Below the pieces are notes generated by a model. That model ran no database searches. It was not told where the DNA came from and saw nothing but the letters and a program-made list of their open reading frames with translations. Source: Amia ocellicauda (lineage: Eukaryota > Chordata > Actinopteri > Amiiformes > Amiidae). Taken from it: DNA of 64,000 nucleotides. The stretch spans positions 25,092,970-25,156,969 of the forward strand of contig NC_089851.1 in NCBI RefSeq assembly GCF_036373705.1, read 5' to 3'. Both the position numbers and the translations under genes were made by a program. This document shows, piece after piece, positions 27,501-39,434 of this stretch (within the stretch, counting starts at the first letter, position 1; each line of letters begins with the position of its first letter).

Positions 27501-27914
27501 GCCCTAAATTAGACAAAATAATAATGTGTCTTTAATGTTAGATCATGTGAAATTAAGAATTTTGAATTCAGCTTCACTGGCTTCACCAAGAAGTGATTGC
27601 TATGGTTGTGTGCTCTGCTATATCACTGAACCGCTTGATATGGAAACCACCACCCTACTGTGCAAAGTCATACAGCTTTCATACACAATCAATAAACTGT
27701 GAAATATCATTTTGAAAACCTTTCTTTAGAATACCAGCCTAGTGTGAGGAGGTGGTATAGTTTTACTGGTGCAGCACATCTTTATATAAGTGTCTTTCTT
27801 TCTTAAACCAGCAATTGTGCCCCGACCGTCTGCTCCAGAGCTGCAGCCGATGACAGATCTGCTAAGAAGTTGTGGGACCTCAGCTGTCATTTGCTGGGAA
27901 TACGGTGGAGATGA
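21427..27914 (+). CDS. rdh12l: Retinol dehydrogenase 12-like SDR, copy 1
   Basis: Short-chain dehydrogenase/reductase, probably NADP(H)-dependent on retinoids or lipid aldehydes. Seven exons: 21427-21440, 21976-22091, 23079-23234, 23730-23834, 25028-25237, 26955-27141 and 27812-27914, giving 296 aa. Key motifs: cofactor glycines [15 protein letters not shown], the structural NNAG ([11 protein letters not shown]), the catalytic serine in INVSS and the YVQSK active site. The start ATG is in a 14-base coding exon (MNAIR) and is supported by the identical arrangement in the second copy at 43584. No N-terminal membrane anchor is seen, unlike human RDH11/12 (about 316-318 aa), so it fits the shorter fish RDH12-like group. 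AATAAA at 28465 may be the polyadenylation signal. RDH11 or RDH13-like naming is possible. Confidence 0.9.
23947..24113. mobile_element. hAT-like MITE with 8-bp target duplication
   Basis: A 167-bp GC-rich insert flanked by the exact 8-bp repeat GCAGCATG (23939-23946 and 24114-24121). It begins CAGTGGCGGTTCTAG and ends with CAACACCCCTG, an imperfect inverted match. An 8-bp duplication is typical of hAT elements. It lies in intron 4 of the first RDH12-like gene. The interior is rich in G and C runs. Confidence 0.75.
24400..24568. repeat. AAT and TA microsatellites
   Basis: About 22 TAA units (24400-24467), a 60-base spacer, then a (TA)n run to 24568, in intron 4 of the first RDH12-like gene. 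Confidence 0.95.
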
Positions 27915-28249
27915 TGCATCACATCTCAAGACACCTGCAGAAGACAATAACAATATTCTGAACTACCGTCCAATATATACTTTCTACTTTATTAAAGAAA
28001 CTACAAAACAGGGCCACTTTCTGAGCAGACTAACGACATAAACAATCTACCTAATTTAATGAACACATTATTTGTTATTACAACATTGCCAGTTTTTATA
28101 TTATTGTAACTTGCAATTAAATACCAAATAATGCCTTTGGCCTGTTGTAATTTCTCTTTTTAATAGCATGTCCAACAGGTTTTGTTTCTTATAAAAATAA
28201 GTAGAATTAACAATGTAGCATGTATTATTATGATGATTATGAGTAGTAA

Positions 28250-28250
<1 letters not shown>

Positions 28251-28295
<45 letters not shown>
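28251..28295. repeat. TAG trinucleotide microsatellite
   Basis: About 15 AGT/TAG units, in the presumed 3' UTR of the first RDH12-like gene. Confidence 0.95.
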
Positions 28296-28683
28296 TTAAG
28301 ACAACTTGAAATCTAATGTTTAATGTCATAATTACAAAAAGTACATTGCAAAGTAAATTTCAACCAAAATATTAGAGGACTCTGTGTACCTTTTAATGAA
28401 GAGAGTTATCTGAATGTAACATAAAAAATAATAAGTAAAAGAAGATAGAAAACGTCACAAATGAAATAAAAACCTATTTTAAAAGAAACCTCCTTTCCTA
28501 ATGATTACATTTCATGTAGTAAATATACAATGAATCTCTTGGTTTTGTGAGTGATCACATACAATGTCCACAATCCTGCAAATGAGCTGCAGCCCTAATA
28601 CACCCAATGCAGTAAATCAGGGTTAAAGGATGATATGATATGGTATACCAGTATGTACAGTAGGTTAACAACAAAGCAAGAAA

Positions 28684-28750
28684 TACATACATACATACAT
28701 ACATACATACATACATACATACATACATACATACATACATACATACATAA
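28684..28750. repeat. CATA tetranucleotide microsatellite
   Basis: About 16 uninterrupted ACAT units. Confidence 0.95.
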
Positions 28751-31700
28751 ATGATATTAGGTTTCAGTATATTTAACTGTCAGTGTTTATTAAGGCTGTA
28801 GCAATGGTGAAATAATAATACTAATTGTTCTCATAGAAAAATAAATCAGGCATTATAAACATGCAACCTTTTACAATGTAGGTATTAATAATAACCACCT
28901 AATGAATGTTTACAGTCTTAATTTTACTAGCCTAGCATTAAAGAATTTGATCTGAGATGACCTTTGCCTCAGAAGACATCTACCCAGGCAAAGGTGAAAC
29001 ATTATGTTCATGGGCAGGTCTATCTTCAAACATCACAATCTCTACTTTCAAACAGTTCCCTTCAACCCTGATTGTGTTAGACCTATAAATAAATACCTAT
29101 AAAGTCCAACCTGGATTTCCTCATGTTGAAGATTGAGAGCAAACTCTGGAAACCATATTTCCTGTATTTGTTTTCACTAGATAACACATTGTCCAATTCA
29201 CACACACATACACACTCATTACAATACAAATTAATTTGACAAGCTTTTCTTTTGCTAAGGTATTTGAAGTATTTCATTACACTATTACAGTTGTATATCT
29301 AAACAAAGCACATGAGTGAATGTTCCTGACAAGGGAAGCAATTCTTACAAGCTAGGGTCCTGAATACTTTAAACAAGTAATTAATTTGGATTTTGAATGC
29401 TTCTACTTTCTGAACACATTTTATTTATCGGCTTTAATAAATTAATAGAAGTGGGTGACCTAATTTAATGTTTTTCTTCTTATAAAAACGTGTAACTAGG
29501 TTTGCTGATGCAAGTCATCCTGTCTTCAATGTTGTTTACTGACAGGGTTTTAGTCAAAGACAATTCCCCTTAGAGACTTTGGGAGTGCAGATAATTATCA
29601 GATCTTCTGTGAAACCATTCCGATACACTTGAGTCAAATGCAATTCTTGTTTACTATTGAAATTATATAATATGGTTGACAAAACACAGCTTGTTTGTGA
29701 AAAAATAAAGCCTCATTGTTGAAAGTGGGCTTACAATATGTTGTCTGCTGCTTTGACTTAAGCAGGGATGGGCAGTATTTATGATACGAAGAAGAAGGTC
29801 AAGGTGAGAAATGTGTAGGTTGCTAGCTTTCCATCAATTTTTAGCATAAATTGCTAAAATTTTTAACAGTTCATGTTAAGTTTTGGTGTTCTTTTAGTAG
29901 CCTAGGCTAAATCGTTTACCAATTTACATAATGTTCTAGCTAACTATTTGACCCGAGTAGCAGCCCTCACAGTTAACGTCAGCTTGCTACTTTCAGCCTA
30001 TGTTAAGTTTTTGTTGGTTGTGCATGAAAAAAATAAAAGCGTTTCAGTGTTGTACAATATTACATTATAATGCCATGATATGGTGTAACTTGTTAAATGC
30101 ACACACGTGTGCCTTATTGTCATTAACAACTTTGTGCTGCAACACCAATAAAGAGCAGGTTGTCAACCCATCCGCCACTCCTTGACAAGCTCTGTTGCTA
30201 CTTTCGGATTACATTTCTGGCTACATTTAAAATCAAAACATATTGATCATTTAATAATTGTTGACAAAGTGCTAAAATGTTTGTTTTCAACCTCCAAATA
30301 GGTGTCCACTGATTGATAAATAAATAATTGAATGCAAATGATTGTACCCTAATTGAAGTAGTTGTTCAGTAGGATCATGATTTTGAATACCATTGCATGA
30401 ATGACTGCCTGACACACAATGTATTATATTTATGATTAACAATCAAATGATTCATTACTTAGAAACTAGTTGCTATGAATAAAGGTGCCATCAGTTGTCT
30501 TCTTATGAATGACTTGTTTGTCATTGAGTCAGTGTTGCTGATGAAAAGTAGGCCCTTCATTACCAAACACCAAGTAACTAAATTAAGATACAATTATGAG
30601 TCATTAGCAAACTGTTAGTTAAACATTAAACTGTTGGTTACTTTAAAACTAACCTTCATCTGGGTGATCACAGGGATATGTGAATATTTGATCTGTTAAC
30701 TGGTTGCATATGTCAGATTTATCGCACGACTCGTTAGGCAGAGGAAAGCTGTTGCTATCAAACATTGTCTACTTAATCAGCTGAGTCAGTTTACTGGTGA
30801 AGGGAGAGATCAAATAGGCCGATAGAAGGTAGGTTTGAAAGTGATTTCATGTTGCCTTGTAAAAGTATTTTTAGTATTTTTAAAATACAAAAATACAGTA
30901 GTTTATTTTGATATATGGTGTGGCTGCTGTATTTTGTAGTTTATTTTGATACACTTAAAATGAAGGTATTTGGTATCGTATTTTAAAATACATTTTGATG
31001 TATCTTTATCTTTATGTATCTAAAAAAAAAAGGCCAAATGTTGAAACACATTACATTTAAACTTACATTTCCAGTTTCTTGATAACTATTGTCTGTTAAT
31101 TACAATTATTTGAAAATATCCTAATTTGGATGGACTTCTTTGATATTCAAATAATTATATAATTATGCATTATTTACATTTAATTTGCACATGCTGGGAC
31201 ACAATGCACCACACTGAGGGATGGGTGTCACATCATTTTTAAAATGATATATCTGTTTCATGAATATATAACAGTTATAATAAAAGCTGTAATGTAATTT
31301 TACATGAATAGAGCGTTTTTTGTTTTTAGTCCATCCCACATTCAGTATATTTACATGAACTCTTTCTTTATTTAGGAATGATTTATGAAAAATGTTGTGA
31401 AATGTTGTGAAAAGACCATAAATTTTGCTATTCACCCCTTTGAATAACATCCCATTATTTGGAAAACTTTCCTGTCTGATGTAAAAACTTTTTTTTACTT
31501 TTAAATCTAGTAAGTAGTGATGTATTTGTATATGTGACAAACACAATTGAATACACGATTGTGGTGCATTTCCTACAAATACATTGTATAACATAATACG
31601 ACCAGTACATATGCTTGAGGATTGATTGCTTCCACAGTGTAACACCTTCACTGTCTTTCTGCTTTCATAGCAAGTCTATGTTCTTGCCAAGTCCTTCATC

Positions 31701-32100
31701 AAATAGTCAGAAATATGAACACAAGCAATACTGTAAATACGTGAACAATGGTACAGTACGTTGTACTTGCTTTAATTGTAAGGTAATTATTGGGTGTGTG
31801 GGGCGTGTGTTCATCACTTGCTGCAGACGCAGAAACGGACATATGTTTCTTAAACTGCAATCGAATAATGGATTTAATATATTCTCACACGCACAAAGTC
31901 AAAGCCATCATCTGTACAAACACCACATACTGCAGGAACGTAGTTTACCCAGCGAGTGTCCTTCATTAAAATGAATGGATATCTTAATATATACGATTAC
32001 GCAGGACTGCCGCAAGGGCTGCTGGGATTGTGGAAGAGGAAGAGGCCTATATTGTTAACCACGTTCCTTTATCATAAGCTGTCGATAATGTGATGTCACA
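28751..32100. other. AT-rich intergenic region, no gene recognised
   Basis: No exon with convincing homology. A segment at about 30860-31010 is built of repeated TTTTAAAATAC-type units, resembling a known class of fish repeat, and GGATGGGCAGTATTTATGATA at 29765 could be its other end. A 162-residue open frame at 31163-31651 on the - strand has no recognisable domain. Confidence 0.4.
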
Positions 32101-32202
32101 ATGATGTCCACAACATAAGCTTAGTTTATGAACTGCCCGGTTACCCTGACAGTCATTCTGTCTAGAACATTTGACATGTTTGCATTGTTCGTCTATCAAG
32201 AG

Positions 32203-32544
32203 ATGGGGAGCAATAACTCAAAGAAGTGAGTTTTTTTCCTTCATTGACGATGAGTCAATTTCTCCCTTAATTAGGCTAATGATCCTTTCTGACGTATTTT
32301 TGTCCTTACCTTTCCTCAGACCCGCAGTGACTCGGCCACCCCGGAGCTGTTCCGCTGCACCCTGTGCTTGGGCTTCGTTGCAGTGCCCATGATGCAGTGC
32401 CAGGCCGGGCATCTCCTCTGCGCACCCTGCCACAAGAAGTGGAGATGCCGGCGGAGCTGCCCCACCTGCCGTGGCCCACTGAAGCTGCCGATGCGGAACA
32501 CGGCCATGGAGCAGGTGACGTTAACAATCGGCCTTTCCTCCGAT
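32203..32544 (+). CDS. SIAH-like RING-finger protein, 5' part
   Basis: The segment encodes a C3HC4-type RING close to SIAH E3 ubiquitin ligases: FRCTLCLGFVAVPMMQCQAG, HLLCAPCHKKW, then CPTCRGPLKLP and the SIAH-like RNTAMEQV. SIAH proteins ubiquitinate targets through the RING and a following zinc-finger/SINA region. A possible first exon 32203-32225 starts MGSNNSK, and joins in phase to 32328 through a 102-base GT-AG intron; this start resembles a myristoylation signal. An alternative acceptor at 32319 would give TRSDSATPEL but breaks the phase with that ATG. The second exon ends in a good donor (GAT|GTGAGT) after residue D of GLSSD. No SINA exon was found; DIRS elements begin about 230 bp further on. 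It may be a large split gene or a truncated remnant. Confidence 0.55.
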
Positions 32545-33131
32545 GTGAGTCCCCGGTCTTGCGGGTGCCCATGTACAGACCCAGGCCTTTACAGAGATGC
32601 AATGCCTTTACAGAGATATTTATTTAAAAAAATATATTATAAATAATGTTATATCCTATATGCAGGGGGTGCAACTATTTGTGGATTCAAGACCCAGTTT
32701 GTATGTGTAGTGTTTCTATTACAACAGTATGTACTGAGTGATCTCTGGGTATTACTGCCATTGAAACGATAGGTTATTATCATAACCCCGGTTCCCTGAA
32801 AAAGAAAGACAGCCATTACCGAATGGGAAGAGCCTTCTTAACTGCCAATCATTGAAAACATGTACCAAAGCTGCCCAATAGGGGCCCTGCTGTCAGGAGA
32901 GACCCACCCCCGGCATCTGTGAAAAGTCTCCTCCTGACTGCAGCTCCCTGCCATTTCTTCATCAGGAAGGTCGTCTGGCCGAGCGACCCCTGAAGAATAA
33001 TGTCTGTCTGTCTTTTTCAAGGAACCAGGGTTATGATAATAACCTCTCGTTCCCTTTCAAATTGAAAGACATCCATTACCCAATGGGAAGACTATACCAG
33101 AGCTGTCGCAAGTCCTGACACCTGACTAAGC

Positions 33132-34300
33132 CTAAACCCACAATGACAAGGAAAGCAGAGCCTCAGGACACCTGAGGGCTAGCAGTTTGAAGTACCTGGG
33201 AGCCCAAGCCTGGGGCAGCCGGTCTGCCACGTTGAGGCGGTAGAACCTTTTGAAGGACTGTTGACCGGACCATGTTGCAGCATTGCACAGTTCTTGTAGT
33301 GTGGCACCGTGAAAAAGAGCCCACGACTTGGCTTGTCCCCTCATTAAGTGTGCTGAAATTCGTTCAGGCATGGGAACATTAGCAATCTCATAGTTGAGCC
33401 AGATCGCAACCGCCACCCAGTGCGCCAGTCTCTGTTTTGCCACCGCCCGCCCTCTGGTGGTGGAACCATAGCAGACAAACAGCTGGTGGGATTTGCGGCT
33501 CTGCGCAGTCCTACGCATATAGCACCTCAAAGCCCGGACATGGCAGTGTGTGTGTAGTCTGCAGTCCTCATCCGATGTATGTGGAGGGGGATGGAAAGAC
33601 TCCAGGACAATAGGTTGATTTAAATGAAACGCCAACACAGCTTTGGGCAGGAAGGCTGGGTTCGTCCAGAGAGTGACTCTATGGTTGCTTCCTGAGAAGA
33701 TCAGACAGGCTTTATCCACAGACAAGGCGTGAATTTCACCAATTCTCCTTGTAGAAAAGCTACCTTGAGCGAGAGGAAGCGGAGCTCCGTTGTGGAGAAG
33801 GGCTCAAAGGGAGCACCGCTCAGTCCATTCAGCACTAATTCCAAGTCCCAGGCTGGAATTGTGTCCTTTATCGGTGGTCTCAAGCATCTTGTACACTTCA
33901 GAAACTGGATCACCAGGACATGTGCTCCTGGGGAGACATTGTCAATTTTATCATGACATGCCGAGTTAGCAGCCAGATAAACTTTCAACGTGGATGCAGA
34001 TTTTCCATCTTCAAGCAGCTGTTGCAGGAAGCACAGGATTGTCGATATGGGGTACGACACAGGATCCACATGCCTCTCTATACACCAGTTCTGAAAAACA
34101 GACCACTTGTAAGTATACTGGGCTCTGGTGGAGGGGGCCCTGGCCGACTGCAGCATTTTCACGACATTCACAGGCAGCCCCAGAGACATCAGATGGTGCC
34201 TTTCAGGGGCCAAACCCACAACTGCTGCTGTGCTGGGTTGGGGTGCCACAACAGTCCCTCTGCCTGACTCAGTAATCCCAATCGAAGCGGAAGCTGCCAT
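33132..34300 (-). pseudogene. DIRS tyrosine recombinase, element A
   Basis: Two overlapping frames. The upstream one (34300 down to about 33720) has the N-terminal core: LQSARAPSTRAQYTYKWSVF and the FLKCTRCLRPP block. The downstream one has the catalytic end: AHLMRG (the H-x-x-R pair), TSWALF-like KSWALFHG, and RFYRLNV with the tyrosine nucleophile. A small deletion and frame change near 33720 removes the segment carrying the first catalytic arginine (canonical SAKRVGELHAL), so the enzyme is dead. Confidence 0.8.
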
Positions 34301-35466
34301 GGATCCGCGCTGATCATCTGTGCCAGTGTTTGTGCCACAATTGTCTTGGCCACCGGGAAGCGATCAGAAGTCAAGCTCTGTCCTATCGAATCCTCTCCAG
34401 CATCAGTGGAAGAAGTGGCAGTGGAGGGAAGGCATACAGCAGCCATGGGTGAGCAACAGTGTCCATGCCCAGCGGGCTGCCTCCCATCTTCATGGAGAAC
34501 CACAGAGGACAGTTGGTCATTGCCTGTGTAGCAAAAAGGTCGACCCGAGCTTGTCCCGGCCTCTCCCAGATCTGCTCCACTAACTGAGGATTCAGTCCCA
34601 CTCCACACTCGTTTGACCTGTTCCGGAGGCGTCCGTGGTGATGACTTCCCGTCTGTGCGGCATCCAAGGGGGGAGCCGAGGTGCAGATTGTTCCAATCTC
34701 TCCACCGGGACAGTGCCTTCCAGCACATCGTGGTCACTGTCAGTGGGTGGTGTTTGTGTCTCGCTGGGTGTAGCTTGTGGGCATTTACCCAGCATTGCAG
34801 TGGGCGTATGCGCAGCAGGCCCAAGTGGAGAATATTCAAGGCGACTGCCATCAGCCCCAACAGTTTTTGAAAATGGACCAGCTGGAGAATCAATGCCCTT
34901 CTGAATTACACCAGGCATTTCTGCAATGACTCGATTCTGTCTCCGGACTGGTAGGCAAGCATTTTTTTGAGAGTCCAGCTTCATTCCCAAGAAACTGTGC
35001 GGGATCGAGGGAGCTTTTCTCTACATGAACTGCGAGACCCAGTGGCGTCACGTGACGTATGACCTCCGCTGTGTGTTCCTCTGTCTGAAGCCTGGAGTCT
35101 GCGCACACCAGCCAGTCATCCAGGTAATTCAGGATACTTATCACCTTTGTCCTGAGGGGGGCCATGGCTGCATCCATGCACTTTGAGGCCCCTCAGATCG
35201 AGAATGGGCCGGAAGCCTCCATCCTTCTTTGGAACCACGAAGTACCCCGAGTAGAAGCCTGCTCGAGAGTCTTCATCGGCCACTAGTCGTATCGCTCGCT
35301 TCTCCTGCAACACAGCGATCTCCTGAGAGAGAGCTTGAGCCCTTTCGGGCCATCCGACAGTAGTGGGCAGCACCCCTCTGAAGGTGGGTGGGCAGAGTGG
35401 AATTGGAGGGCGTATCCGTGGGTCATCGTTGTTCGCACCCAGGAGTCCTGGGTGCAGGCTTGCCAT
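34189..35466 (-). pseudogene. DIRS reverse transcriptase and RNase H region, element A
   Basis: The RT start has GFYSGYFVVPKKDGGFRPIL and LDLRGL, then, in another frame, ILNYLDDWLVCADSRLQ with the catalytic DD (35115-35120). The central RT block between them is missing. The RNase H part shows EVITTDASGTG and, in a further frame, PWQLPLRLGLLSQAEG and WHPNPAQQQLWVWPL, the segment that normally links RNase H to the recombinase. Several frame changes make it inactive. Confidence 0.8.
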
Positions 35467-35784
35467 TGGTCGAGTCCGGTCGGTCTGCTGGTGGGGGGGT
35501 GGGGTTGGCGATGGTGGACGTGTCCCTTCAGGTACAATCCTGCGTCACAGGGGGCTCTCGGGTGTCTGTCTTGCCCTTAGGCTTCCAGTTGGGGAACCTG
35601 TTTTTCCCCCTCGTCTGCGGCTGGCTTCTGCGGTGTTCAGGCTGCCAGCCACTAGGCTGTGGCGGCCTGGGTTGAGGCCTCCACTGCCTCAGCCTGACGG
35701 GTTGCTGGGATCCTCATAGACGCTGCCATGGCGGCTGTCTAGCCTGTTGGAGATCAGCATATTTGGACGCTGTCTCCTTTGCCT

Positions 35785-36413
35785 TCACCGACCACACGAT
35801 AGTCTCCCAAACATCTGACCCGGGGTGATGGGAGCATCGAGGAGGGTGGACTTCTCCTTGTCCCGGAGCTTCGCCTGTGTCAGCCACAGATGACGTCTGG
35901 CTGCAACCATAGATGCGAGGGATCTCCCCATGGCCTTTGCCCCTTCTCGCAGCAAGTCAGCAATGCCGGCTGGCTCCACGTGGACTGTACAATGTCCTCT
36001 TATGATCAAGGAGGGGAAGGCTCCGCAGTCTTCTCCCTCAAAACCCGGTTTTTGGAAACCTCTTCCTGGGGGCACCAGGGAATGTCCACTGCCATAGCCA
36101 CACGTCTCATCAGGGCTTTAAATTCCAAACTGGCCTTGAAAATGTTCCAACATGGAATTCGCCACCTTGGTCTCCTCTGTAAAGGATGGAGGATCCGATA
36201 TGCCTGAGTGCAACACCACGTGGGACAGCGCTTCTTCGGTGGGGGTGGCAGCTGAGACAGGAGACGGGAAACATGCTCATCCACCGGAAGTCGAGTCGCC
36301 ATAGAGTGCAGCAATAATACAAAAAAAGACCTTAGTCTGAGCTCCGAATAGCGTGAATATTCAAAGGATATAATCCGATGAGGAACCGAACTCCAAAGAG
36401 TAGGGGAGTGCAC
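35785..36413 (-). pseudogene. DIRS gag-like region, element A
   Basis: Two overlapping - strand frames (36413-36006 and 36075-35785) read SRLLSQLPPPPKKRCPTWC, then AMAVDIPWCPQEEVSKNRV, and AKAMGRSLASMVAARRHLWL, a pattern of the DIRS ORF1 (gag-like) protein. It lies upstream of RT in coding direction, as expected. Assignment rests mostly on position. Confidence 0.55.
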
Positions 36414-38352
36414 TTCTCAAGCTTTAGGATCGCAACGGAAACTGTCAGCACATTCACTGGCAAGTGAAAGAAGAAAGGAGGGGCAGGGAGTCAGGAGGAG
36501 ACTTTTCACAGACGCCGGGAGCAGGTCTCTCCTGACAGCAGGACCCCTATTGGGCAGCTTTGGTAGATGTTTTCAATGATTGGCAGGTAAGAAGGCTCTT
36601 CCCATTAGGTAATGGCTGTCTTTCGATTTGAAAGGGAACAATAGGTTGCGAATGCGGTTATCTGAAAAAGGAAGCACTGCCCAAGGGGAGGGGTTTCTGT
36701 GCACTTCCGTAGGAACCTTATCGAAAGCTGCCATTGGCCCCTGCGCTCGTCACTCAGAACAGGTCCCTTCCCACATCCTGTTCTGTAAAACGTGACGTCA
36801 GCGCAGGTTCGTCCTCTTTTGCCAGGAGCCAGGACTCCCACGCGACCTTGCAACCCTTGGGCAGTGCTTACTTTTTCAGATAACTGGGGTTGCATTCGCA
36901 ACCTATTGTTATCTTTCATGTCGGAAGCACTGCCCAAGGGGGAGGGGTTACTGTATAACAAAACTGTCGCAAGGGAGGAGGCAGCGAGCTGATAAGGGAT
37001 CCTGCCCCGAGGTGCACCGCTAGGGGACCTCGGCAACACAACTCCAGACAGTAACCTCAGGGGCCCCGTAGGGCCGCACCTGAGCCACCCAGGAGCGAAG
37101 ACCGTAGTCACGCTCTACCGGGAACTGTCTGCAATCAGCATATACAAAGCGGGGCTACAGAGGTTAACTCTTATGCCCTCCACTTACTAGAGCAAGGCTG
37201 GCTGCTCTACTAGTGCAGCTAGGAGCAAGACTGTAATCTACTTGCACAATGTCTGGCGCGGGCAATCAAGCACTTGTGCGGCCTCCGCGCAATATCATGG
37301 CAGTGGACCCCTCATCCAATAGGAGCGGGGCCACAGACCCAATGAGAAAAATACAACATAATACATAGCTGGCTAGTCAACAGAGTAGCCGAGCTGACCA
37401 ATATACAATATATACATATTGCGTGACAGCAAGACCTTCATGCTGTCAGCGCGCAGTACAAGAGCTCAACTAAACAGTACAGAGTGGAAGAGCTCCATTG
37501 TGCTGACAATTCAGATTTCGTACAAACGAACTATATACACCACAGGGCGCAGGAATTAACTAATGCGCCGCCCATGGAACACAGGAGCAGTTGACGCCTG
37601 CTGGTTAGACCGGCTAACGCAGGGCAACATTATCTCTACTGTGTTAACAAAGGAATTATATACACAGCGAGGCAGCGAAACTCAAGCGCCGTCAGCTGGG
37701 AACAGCGGAAGTGAACAATTTTAGAATGGAGCCACAGTCCTGCTGTTTAACACATAATACATATATACACATATATACATCACGGGGTGCAGGAGCTGGC
37801 TCATGCGCCACACGTGGAACACAGGAGCAGTTGACACCTGTCGAATAGCGCAGCTAACGCAGGGCAACTACAGCTCTTACCATGTGAATAAATGAACTAT
37901 GTACACAGCAGGGCACTGGAGAACTCAAGTGCCCTCCGCTGGAGGACAACAGCAGCGGTCCCCTGCTCCATGGCGTAATACAGCCAGAGCGGACCACAGA
38001 CCTGCTGACCAATATATACAGAGCTGGGTACAGGCCAGACGCATGCACCACCACAACACAATTACAATGAACAAACTATATACAGGGCGGCCTCGTAAGG
38101 CAACATGCCTGTAGGCCGCACGACAAGCCCTGGGAACACATCGACAGGGCTGTCAGTAAATCCAGGAGCAGCTCGCGTGGGTGCTCGACTGGAAAGCATA
38201 GTCCGGTGGAAGGGAAAGACACGGTTCACTAGCTCCCTCAGCATGCACTTACAGGGGCAGACTGGGAGAGGAAAAGCAGGAGCCAGAGCCTGCAGGCTAC
38301 TGTGGCTCGACTGCAGCCAACACCGGGTTCCCAATGGAAGGGACCGGTCCCG

Positions 38353-39304
38353 TCACATCCAACATGTAGAACCGGGCAAATGTAAGCGGCGAGGCCCAAG
38401 CTGCAGCCGCACAAATGTCTGCCAAGGGGGCACCTTGAAAAAGGGCCCAAGATGTGGTGACACCTCAAGTCGAGTGGGCCACCAGGTGATCAGGCACCGG
38501 GGTCCCGGTAGACTCGTAGGCCATGGTAATGGTGTCCACAATCCAATGCGAGAGGTGCTGCTTTGAAAGCGCCTGGCCCTGTGTCCAAGCTCCATAAGAC
38601 ACAAACAGTTGGTCTGAACGCCGAATGTCCTTAGTGCGTTCCAAATAGCACCTGAGGGCCCGCACAGGGCAGAGCAGGTGAAGCCAACTCTCTTGCTCTG
38701 AAGCAAAGGGAGGAGGATGAAAAGCCATCAACTCAATAGGCCTGTTGACATGAAATGGAGACAGCACTTTTGGGAGGAATGCAGGGTTAGGCCGTAGCGT
38801 GACCCTGGAGCCATCTCCCGCAAAACGGACACACGATGGGTGTACGGACAGGGCGTGTAACTCGCTCACGTGTTTTGCAGAGGTGATTGCCAACAAAAAC
38901 GCAGTCTTAAGTGACACCAGCTTCAGCTCAGCTGAGTTCAGTGGCTCAAATGGGGCTTGGGAAAGTGCGTCCAGCACTACATCAAGACGCCATGCGGGCA
39001 GTGAAAGGGTTCGAGGAGGCCGAAGCCGTCGAGCTCCCTTTAAAAACTGCGCAGCCAGAAAATGAGACCCAGGAGGCTCGCCATCAATCCGGACATGACA
39101 TGTGGAGATGGACTTGCCCTGGTCCAACAGCTCTTGTAGAAATTGCAGTATGACCCCGATGGGGCAATTAATTGGGTCTTGACTGCTGTCTTGGCACCAG
39201 GTGCTAATCGTCTGCCAGCAGTAGGAATATTGCGACCTCATAGACGGAGCTCTCGCCAACTGAATAGTAGCAACTACCGTGTCCGACAGACCCCAGGCAA
39301 TCAA
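38353..39304 (-). pseudogene. DIRS tyrosine recombinase, element B
   Basis: A 279-residue frame starts MIAWGLSDTVVATIQLARAP and covers the N-terminal core and most of the catalytic fold (SAKHVSELHALSV, PNPAFLPKVLSPFHVNRPI, HLLCPVRALRCYLERT). It ends at VAHST with TGA at 38465-38467; beyond the stop the same frame continues GVTTSWALFQGAPLADICAA and ARFYMLDV with the tyrosine nucleophile. The stop sits exactly on the arginine of the H-x-x-R pair, and the first catalytic arginine reads histidine. Inactive. Confidence 0.85.
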
Positions 39305-39434
39305 TCACTCCCACTCAGGGTCCAGGCCCAGAGCTGGCGGAGGCCCGGATTGGGGTGCCAAAGCATGCCCTGCACCTGGGACAACAAATCTGCTCTCACT
39401 GGGAGCTGCCAAGGCTCTCCATGGAGGAGGGCGA

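Larger units (their letters stand above)
32771..36642 (-). mobile_element. DIRS-type retroelement A, decayed
   Basis: Inverted terminal repeats of about 170 bp: 32771-32960 matches 36480-36642 in reverse (for example CTGCCCAATAGGGGCCCTGCTGTCAGGAG). An inner complementary segment at 33005-33100 pairs with both ends, as in DIRS elements. Between them, on the - strand, are gag-like, RT, RNase H and tyrosine recombinase regions in the DIRS order, with frame breaks. It copies through RNA and integrates by recombinase instead of an integrase. Confidence 0.85.

Noticed and set aside
28684..28750. Regular repeats that might suggest a CRISPR-like array
   Set aside because: Simple ACAT microsatellite with no spacers, in a vertebrate genome.
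31163..31651. 162-residue open frame on the - strand
   Set aside because: AT-rich, no recognisable domain, no splice or promoter context. Probably chance or a decayed repeat.
37854..38566. Several frames in the tail of DIRS element B
   Set aside because: Mutually overlapping on both strands in GC-rich non-coding element sequence, with no domain match.
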